5,186 bases of DNA, from positions 1 through 5,186 of the forward strand of contig JAFDAP010000168.1 in the NCBI GenBank assembly GCA_019313765.1, written 5' to 3'. The number at the start of each line of letters is the position of its first letter. Positions within the stretch are counted from its first letter, which is position 1. The DNA comes from Deltaproteobacteria bacterium. GTDB lineage: Bacteria; Desulfobacterota; DSM-4660; Desulfatiglandales; Desulfatiglandaceae. Below are positions 4,656 through 5,186 of the stretch, piece after piece. The translations under genes were made by a program, and so were the position numbers. The notes beneath the pieces were generated by a model, which made no database searches, was not told the origin of the DNA, and was given only the letters and a program-made list of their open reading frames with translations.

Positions 4656-4662
4656 TTAGTAT

Positions 4663-4667
4663 AAGGA
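4663..4667 (+). promoter_or_regulatory. Probable zinc-ribbon gene ribosome binding site, long spacing
   Basis: AAGGA lies 12 nt before the ATG at 4680, longer than usual. It sits in the 24 bp between the fold-back element and the gene, so the element has left the translation start intact but separated it from older upstream DNA. Confidence 0.45.
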
Positions 4668-4679
4668 CGAATTTCCACC

Positions 4680-4994
4680 ATGTTTTTCTTTATTGCAGGA
4701 ATACAGCCTAAGACCGTGAAACTGGATGATCATCCCAGGATGTGCCCTTCATGCGGACTTTACCAGGCACGGCTGAAACGGGTGGACCAGTATCTTTCCG
4801 TCTTCTTCCTGCCGATTTTTCGAGTCAAAAGAGGGATTCCTTTTTTGGAGTGCCAAAGCTGCGGCAGTTTTTCCCGGGAATCAGGAGAAGTCTTGGCCGG
4901 GCCGGCGCAAAGGTCTGTTCGCACATGCCCTTATTGCGGCAAAACTTTAGAACCTGAGCACCGGTTTTGCCCTTTTTGTGGGAAACCGATGTAA
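4680..4994 (+). CDS. Double zinc-ribbon protein, function unknown
   Basis: This 104-aa protein has two zinc-binding modules. The first uses C22/C25 (CPSC) and C58/C61 (CQSC), enclosing a hydrophobic loop YLSVFFLPIFRVKRGIPF (38-55) typical of the zinc_ribbon_15-like family. The second is a compact C-terminal ribbon, C83/C86 (CPYC) and C97/C100 (CPFC), ending CGKPM. The N-terminus (MFFFIAGI) is hydrophobic but too short for a membrane anchor. Such proteins are usually uncharacterised; a structural or protein-interaction role is more likely than catalysis. It is alone on the plus strand, with a possible ribosome site 12 nt upstream. A fold-back element ends 24 bp before the ATG, so its present promoter is uncertain. 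An out-of-frame ORF inside it (4742-4957) is a shadow. Confidence 0.85.
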   Translation: MFFFIAGIQPKTVKLDDHPRMCPSCGLYQARLKRVDQYLSVFFLPIFRVKRGIPFLECQSCGSFSRESGEVLAGPAQRSVRTCPYCGKTLEPEHRFCPFCGKPM

Positions 4995-5012
4995 AGGTTT
5001 TTACATTCTTTT

Positions 5013-5039
5013 GACAGGATTAACAGGATCTACATGATT
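5013..5039. repeat. Three-unit 9-bp repeat (ACAGGAT type)
   Basis: GACAGGATT, AACAGGATC and TACATGATT follow one another with a 9-bp period. The pattern resembles a dispersed intergenic motif (GACAGGATTAACAGGATTTA-like) that I recall from many bacterial genomes, including deltaproteobacteria; this is from memory. It lies 18 bp after the zinc-ribbon stop codon and does not code for anything visible. Confidence 0.5.
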
Positions 5040-5054
5040 TATTCGGCTTTTAAA

Positions 5055-5075
5055 ACCTGGTCCTCAGGGCCAGGT
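5055..5075. terminator. Strong hairpin downstream of the zinc-ribbon gene
   Basis: ACCTGGTCC (5055-5063), loop TCA, GGGCCAGGT (5067-5075) form a 9-bp stem with one T-G wobble. It lies 60 bp past the zinc-ribbon stop. No T-run follows on the plus strand; on the minus strand it is followed by TTTAAAAG. It could end transcription weakly in either direction or only protect RNA ends. Confidence 0.3.
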
Positions 5076-5186
5076 CAGAGTCAGTAGGGTCTGCCGTTCA
5101 AAATGAAAATCAGTTGAGTCAAATGGTTGCGGTTGCGCAGCTCGTTTCGGGATTCGTGTGTCGGTTACGAACAAACCTACAAAGCA
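5064..5186 (-). other. Unassigned right edge, open minus frame of 40 codons
   Basis: A minus-strand frame is open from the window edge to a TGA at 5064-5066, inside the loop of the 5055-5075 hairpin. Its translation (ending DFHFERQTLLTLTWP) matches nothing I recognise and has no visible domain. It may be the tail of a gene lying beyond the window or simply non-coding. No plus-strand gene is visible here. Confidence 0.15.

Noticed and set aside
1..5186. CRISPR array, tRNA or rRNA
   Set aside because: No regularly spaced direct repeats with unique spacers and no tRNA- or rRNA-like conserved segments were seen on either strand.

Overview
The window looks like a moderate-GC chromosomal accessory segment from an anaerobic bacterium, most likely a Desulfobacterota (deltaproteobacterial) relative. 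The indirect basis is a fused TAXI-type TRAP permease relic, an MBL-fold hydrolase, an HDAC-family deacetylase, and small extragenic repeats of kinds I associate with those genomes (a GTCATTTCGAGC-like unit and an ACAGGAT unit). No rRNA, tRNA, CRISPR array or intact transposase is present.

Layout, left to right. Positions 1-186 hold no gene. Positions 187-589 carry a decayed minus-strand TRAP permease fragment. Its 5' end runs into a small repeat (546-570) and then an inverted-repeat-bounded, non-coding, MITE-like element (581-778). A minus-strand run follows, read from right to left: a 50-codon candidate small ORF (4064-4216), a HigB-type toxin with an abnormal 5' end (3781-4032), a HigA antitoxin (3455-3769), an HDAC/acetylpolyamine amidohydrolase-family deacetylase (2375-3427), a GNAT acetyltransferase with a very basic N-terminal tail (1588-2211) and an MBL-fold hydrolase (805-1530). 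The HDAC-GNAT gap (2212-2374) is packed with GC-rich palindromes.

Upstream of the toxin-antitoxin genes, 4260-4326 contains a good sigma70-like minus-strand promoter (TTGCCA, 16 bp, TATACT). Its -10 and spacer are covered by a 10-bp-arm inverted repeat, a plausible HigA operator. The small ORF lies between this promoter and higB. HDAC starts only 27 bp after higA, so the TA promoter may also drive it.

On the plus strand, a 104-aa double zinc-ribbon protein (4680-4994) is preceded at 24 bp by the most striking non-coding object: a 179-bp symmetric fold-back element (4477-4655) with perfect terminal inverted repeats, a TTA direct repeat on each side, and a perfect palindrome at its exact centre. 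Downstream are a three-copy 9-bp repeat and a strong hairpin.

Together this reads as an ordinary metabolic and protein-modification gene run, remodelled by at least two small inverted-repeat elements, transporter gene decay and entry of a higBA module. The deacetylase and acetyltransferase could form a reversible acylation pair, but that rests on gene order only.
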